Of a stretch of 64,000 nucleotides of DNA, positions 61,128 through 64,000 are shown piece after piece (position 1 is the first letter of the stretch; each line of letters begins with the position of its first letter). The translations under genes and the position numbers were made by a program. The notes beneath the pieces are model-generated. The model was given only the letters and a program-made list of their open reading frames with translations. It was not told the origin of the DNA and ran no database searches. Source of the stretch: Akkermansia muciniphila. Its GTDB lineage: Bacteria > Verrucomicrobiota > Verrucomicrobiia > Verrucomicrobiales > Akkermansiaceae. The stretch covers positions 1 to 64,000 of the forward strand of contig NZ_FXYA01000185.1 of assembly GCF_900184965.1 (NCBI RefSeq), in the 5' to 3' direction.

Positions 61128-63272
61128 ATGAGCATACATTCAGTTGAATGCAACGTTGGTACGAATCCCATCACGATTGAAACCGGTAAGATGGCCCGTC
61201 TGGCGGACGGCGCTGTTGTTGTCCGCAGCGGCGATACCGTCGTTCTTGTGACCGTGGTAAGCGCCACCAAAGTCAAGGAAGGACAAACCTTCTTCCCCCT
61301 GTCCGTGGAGTATAAGGAAAAGGCCGCTGCGGCGGGTATGTTCCCCGGCGGCTATTTCAAACGCGAAGGGCGTCCCACGGAAAAGGAAATCCTGACGTGC
61401 CGCATGACGGACCGCCCCCTGCGCCCGATGTTCCCCAAAGGGTACTTCTACGATACGCAGGTAATTACTCTTCTGCTCTCCGCCGATGGTGAAAACGAAC
61501 CGGACATTCTGAGCATTAACGGCGCTTCCGCCGCTTGTGTCGTTTCCGACCTTCCTTTTGCCGAACCTGTGGGGGCTGTGCGCGTGGGACGTATTGACGG
61601 CCAGTTCGTTATCAATCCGACCAATTCCCAGCGCGAACATAGCCAGCTGGATCTGGTATTTGCCGGCACGAAGGACCAGGTCATCATGATTGAAGGTTCC
61701 GCTAATGAATTGCCGGAAGAAGATTTTATCGCCGCTTTGCGTGTCGCCCAGGAAAACGTGAAGGTCATTTGCGAAAAGCAGGAAGAGCTCCGCGCCGTTT
61801 GCGGTAAGGAGAAGCGCGCTTATGAACTTTGCCTTGCCAAGCCGGAATTGCTGGAAATCGGCTATGAAATTGCCGGCGATCGCATTGAGGAAGCTATTTA
61901 TGCCCCTTCCAAGGTGGAGCGCCAGAAGAAAGTGGGAGCCCTGCGCGACGAGGTGGAGGCTGCCATTAAGGAACGCCATCCGGAAGCTACTGACTTTGAT
62001 GTGGAACAGGTTTTTGAATATATTCAGAAAAAGGCCTTCCGCATCTCCATCATGGAAAAGGACAAACGGGCCGATGGCCGGGCTCTCAAGCAGCTGCGCC
62101 CCCTGACCGCGGAAGTCAATGTGCTGCCTCCTGTGGTGCACGGTTCCGCGCTGTTCGCCCGCGGTGAAACAATGTCCCTTTGCCTGGCGACGCTCGCTCC
62201 GATGGAAGAACGCCAGTACATGGACAATTACACGGGAAGCGTGAATGAAAAGCGCTTCATCCTGCATTACAATTTCCCGCCTTTCTCCGTGGGAGACACT
62301 GGCCGTTTCGGTGGTCAGAACCGCCGGGAAATCGGCCACGGTGCTTTGGCGGAACGTTCCATTGCTCCGGTCGTGCCTGGCGAAGAGGAATTCCCGTATG
62401 CCATTCGTGTCTCTTCTGAAATCATGGAATCCAACGGTTCCACCTCCATGGCTTCCGTCTGCGCGGGCACGATGTCTCTGCTGGCGGCCGGCGTGCCCCT
62501 CAAGCGTCCTGTAGCGGGTATTTCTGTGGGCCTGGTGACGGAACAGAATGACCAGCATGAAATCACCTCTTACAAAACTCTGCTGGATATCATCGGTTCC
62601 GAAGACTTTTACGGTGATATGGACTTCAAGCTTTGCGGCACGTCGGAGGGCGTGACTGGCTACCAGCTGGACCTCAAGCTGCCTGGCATTCCCCTCTCCA
62701 TACTGGAGGAAGCCATTCACGTGGCGAAAGCCGGTCGCACGGATGTTCTGAAGGTCATGAATGACGCCATTGCCGCTCCGGCCCAGATGAGCCCGAATGC
62801 TCCCCGTATTGAGACCACCAAGATTCCCGCCGACCGCATTGGCGAGCTGATTGGCCCCGGCGGCAAGAACATTAAGGCTATTCAGGCTGAATCCGGCGCC
62901 GATATCAATATTGAGGAAGATGGCACCGTGCATATTTACGCCGCCAAGCAGGAAGGCCTGGACCGTGCTCTGGAATTGGTTACCCGCATGTTCAAGACCA
63001 TTGAAATCGGGGAACTGTACACCGGTAAGATTGTTTCCACGACCACCTTTGGCGCGTTTATGGAAGTGCTGCCCGGCAAGGATGGCCTGATTCATATCTC
63101 CGAGCTGGCCGAAGGCCGCACCGCCAAGACGGAGGATGTCGTGAGCGTTGGAGACGTGGTGACCGCCAAGTGCATCGGCATTGACGACAAGGGGCGCGTG
63201 AAAATGTCCATACGTGCCGCTCTACGCGATGCCAAGGCTGCCGAAGCAGAAGCTGCCGGCATTACGGAATAA
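61128..63272 (+). CDS. pnp: polyribonucleotide nucleotidyltransferase
   Basis: PNPase degrades RNA phosphorolytically from the 3' end and forms part of the degradosome. The 714-residue product has two RNase PH-like domains (GKMARLADGAVVVRSGDTVV, YFKREGRPTEKEILTCRMTD and VRVSSEIMESNGSTSMASVC regions), the KH domain (IPADRIGELIGPGGKNIKAI, about 563-620) and S1 domain (GELYTGKIVSTTTFGAFMEV, about 628-700). Length is normal. ATG 61128 is used; the open frame begins earlier with a TTG. Confidence 0.97.
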   Translation: MSIHSVECNVGTNPITIETGKMARLADGAVVVRSGDTVVLVTVVSATKVKEGQTFFPLSVEYKEKAAAAGMFPGGYFKREGRPTEKEILTCRMTDRPLRPMFPKGYFYDTQVITLLLSADGENEPDILSINGASAACVVSDLPFAEPVGAVRVGRIDGQFVINPTNSQREHSQLDLVFAGTKDQVIMIEGSANELPEEDFIAALRVAQENVKVICEKQEELRAVCGKEKRAYELCLAKPELLEIGYEIAGDRIEEAIYAPSKVERQKKVGALRDEVEAAIKERHPEATDFDVEQVFEYIQKKAFRISIMEKDKRADGRALKQLRPLTAEVNVLPPVVHGSALFARGETMSLCLATLAPMEERQYMDNYTGSVNEKRFILHYNFPPFSVGDTGRFGGQNRREIGHGALAERSIAPVVPGEEEFPYAIRVSSEIMESNGSTSMASVCAGTMSLLAAGVPLKRPVAGISVGLVTEQNDQHEITSYKTLLDIIGSEDFYGDMDFKLCGTSEGVTGYQLDLKLPGIPLSILEEAIHVAKAGRTDVLKVMNDAIAAPAQMSPNAPRIETTKIPADRIGELIGPGGKNIKAIQAESGADINIEEDGTVHIYAAKQEGLDRALELVTRMFKTIEIGELYTGKIVSTTTFGAFMEVLPGKDGLIHISELAEGRTAKTEDVVSVGDVVTAKCIGIDDKGRVKMSIRAALRDAKAAEAEAAGITE

Positions 63273-63299
63273 CGTTTTTCGTTGAGCCTTTAAACTCTC

Positions 63300-63336
63300 A
63301 GTCCCGTTTCCGGTTATTCCGGGAACGGGGCTTTTC
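63300..63336 (+). terminator. Rho-independent terminator after pnp
   Basis: GTCCCGTTTCCGG (63301-63313) pairs with CCGGGAACGGGGC (63319-63331, one G-T pair) and is followed by CTTTTCG, so the T-run is short. Confidence 0.8.
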
Positions 63337-63561
63337 GATTGCTGGAAAGATGTTTTGCAGTTGGTTCAACTGCTTGAGCGATCAGCCAGAATTTTTTCTG
63401 TTTATGCCGGAAGTTGGAAGTTTGGCAATGCCGGAAAGGACCGGGAGGGATGGAGTTCCTTCCGCATGGCAGATTTTTTTGTTTCCCGTTCTTGACAGGA
63501 TTTTTTCGGTTCCTATGATGCGGACGCCCGTTGCGTTCTGCGGACACCCCCCCTGCCATAC

Positions 63562-64000
63562 ATGATTCTTTTTGTCACTTTCGTTATTGTTTTTCTGATT
63601 CTGGTCAACGCCTTTTATGTTGCGGCAGAATTCGCTGCAGTAAGCGTACGCCGCAACATGATCCGGGAAATGGCGGAGAACGGCAGCAGGGTGGCTGTTC
63701 AGTTGCTTAAGATTTTGGAAAATACCAAGGAGCTGGACCGGTACATTGCGGCCTGTCAGTTCGGTATTACCATTTCCAGCCTGGTTCTGGGCGCGTACGG
63801 ACAGGTTGAACTGGCCGCCTATCTGTTCCCTCTGTTTGAGCGGTTTGGCGGGATGGATTCCGTAATGGCCAATTCTGCGGCAGCCCTTGTTGTGCTGATC
63901 GGTCTGACGGTTTTTCAGGTAATTCTTGGGGAATTGATGCCCAAATCCCTGGCGCTTCAGTTTCCCAAACAGGCAGCTTTGTATACCTATTATCCCATGC
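63562..64000 (+). CDS. CNNM/CorC-type membrane protein (hemolysin family), partial
   Basis: The gene runs off the window. The visible 146 residues start MILFVTFVIVFLILVNAFYV and show the CNNM transmembrane domain: AAEFAAVSVRRNMIREMAEN, YIAACQFGITISSLVLGAYG, LIGLTVFQVILGELMPKSLA. This family pairs with CBS domains (HlyC/CorC type) and is linked to magnesium or cobalt efflux. The C-terminal CBS domains are not visible here. Confidence 0.88.
   Translation, partial: MILFVTFVIVFLILVNAFYVAAEFAAVSVRRNMIREMAENGSRVAVQLLKILENTKELDRYIAACQFGITISSLVLGAYGQVELAAYLFPLFERFGGMDSVMANSAAALVVLIGLTVFQVILGELMPKSLALQFPKQAALYTYYPM

Noticed and set aside
61140-63095. 651-codon reverse frame
   Set aside because: It is a shadow of pnp, rich in His, Gln and Gly without family sense.

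Overview
The window looks like a chromosome segment of a Verrucomicrobiota gut bacterium, most probably Akkermansia or a near relative. The evidence is a fairly GC-rich Gram-negative gene set, a PEP-CTERM sorted surface protein, weak Shine-Dalgarno sequences, a secreted multi-domain GH29 alpha-L-fucosidase of the kind used on mucin glycans, and the style of several proteins. This assignment rests on reading the sequence alone; no database was searched.

Layout. Positions 1-668 are non-coding and hold a strong terminator. 669-4989 carries dprA, a GT4 glycosyltransferase and an ELM1-family protein on the minus strand, divergent from queG. 5108-6714 is rpsM-rpsK-rpsD, closed by a terminator where rpoA would be expected. 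6844-9826 has a HAD phosphatase and two paralogous outer-membrane barrel proteins with a decayed third copy between them. 9814-13101 has a GNAT acetyltransferase, pyk and cinA, followed by a PEP-CTERM protein. 14445-22281 is a long minus-strand housekeeping run: glnS, ribBA, ribH, nusB, ftsY, rlmN, dnaB. 22612-29455 holds a zinc-ribbon membrane protein, a sugar porter with a large insertion, a secreted ankyrin protein, hemL and rpsU. 29684-32236 is the ADP-heptose operon (hldE-gmhA-gmhB). 33141-35757 is a sulfonate/nitrate/taurine-type ABC transporter. 35817-37529 is skp-lpxD. 37640-41974 has panC, a LolD-like ATPase, a decayed M28 peptidase beside an AT-rich orphan, the diadenylate cyclase cdaA with a 50-codon CdaR-like stub, and bioD. 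42219-50345 has an alkaline-phosphatase-superfamily protein, rph, a pseudopilin-like protein, the fucosidase, an M23 peptidase, nadD and truA. 50460-58559 is a three-gene translationally coupled phage-derived operon. 58674-64000 has an L,D-transpeptidase, a sugar O-acetyltransferase, rpsO, pnp and the start of a CNNM/CorC-type membrane protein.

How the genes fit together. Much of the window serves the Gram-negative envelope: heptose synthesis, LpxD, Skp, sugar transferases, L,D-transpeptidase, M23 peptidase, outer-membrane proteins and cyclic-di-AMP signalling. The rest is mainly translation and RNA metabolism (S4, S11, S13, S15, S21, QueG, RlmN, TruA, GlnRS, PNPase, RNase PH, NusB) and cofactor synthesis (riboflavin, pantothenate, biotin, NAD, haem).

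The most unusual region is 50460-58559. A complete terminase large subunit, with its ATPase and nuclease residues intact, is coupled to a 1,727-residue protein that I could not match to a family but which may be an ejection-type virion protein, and to a helical 432-residue protein. No portal, capsid, integrase or tail genes lie nearby, and the block sits between ordinary chromosomal genes. It is either the tip of a decayed prophage or a retained, repurposed packaging module.
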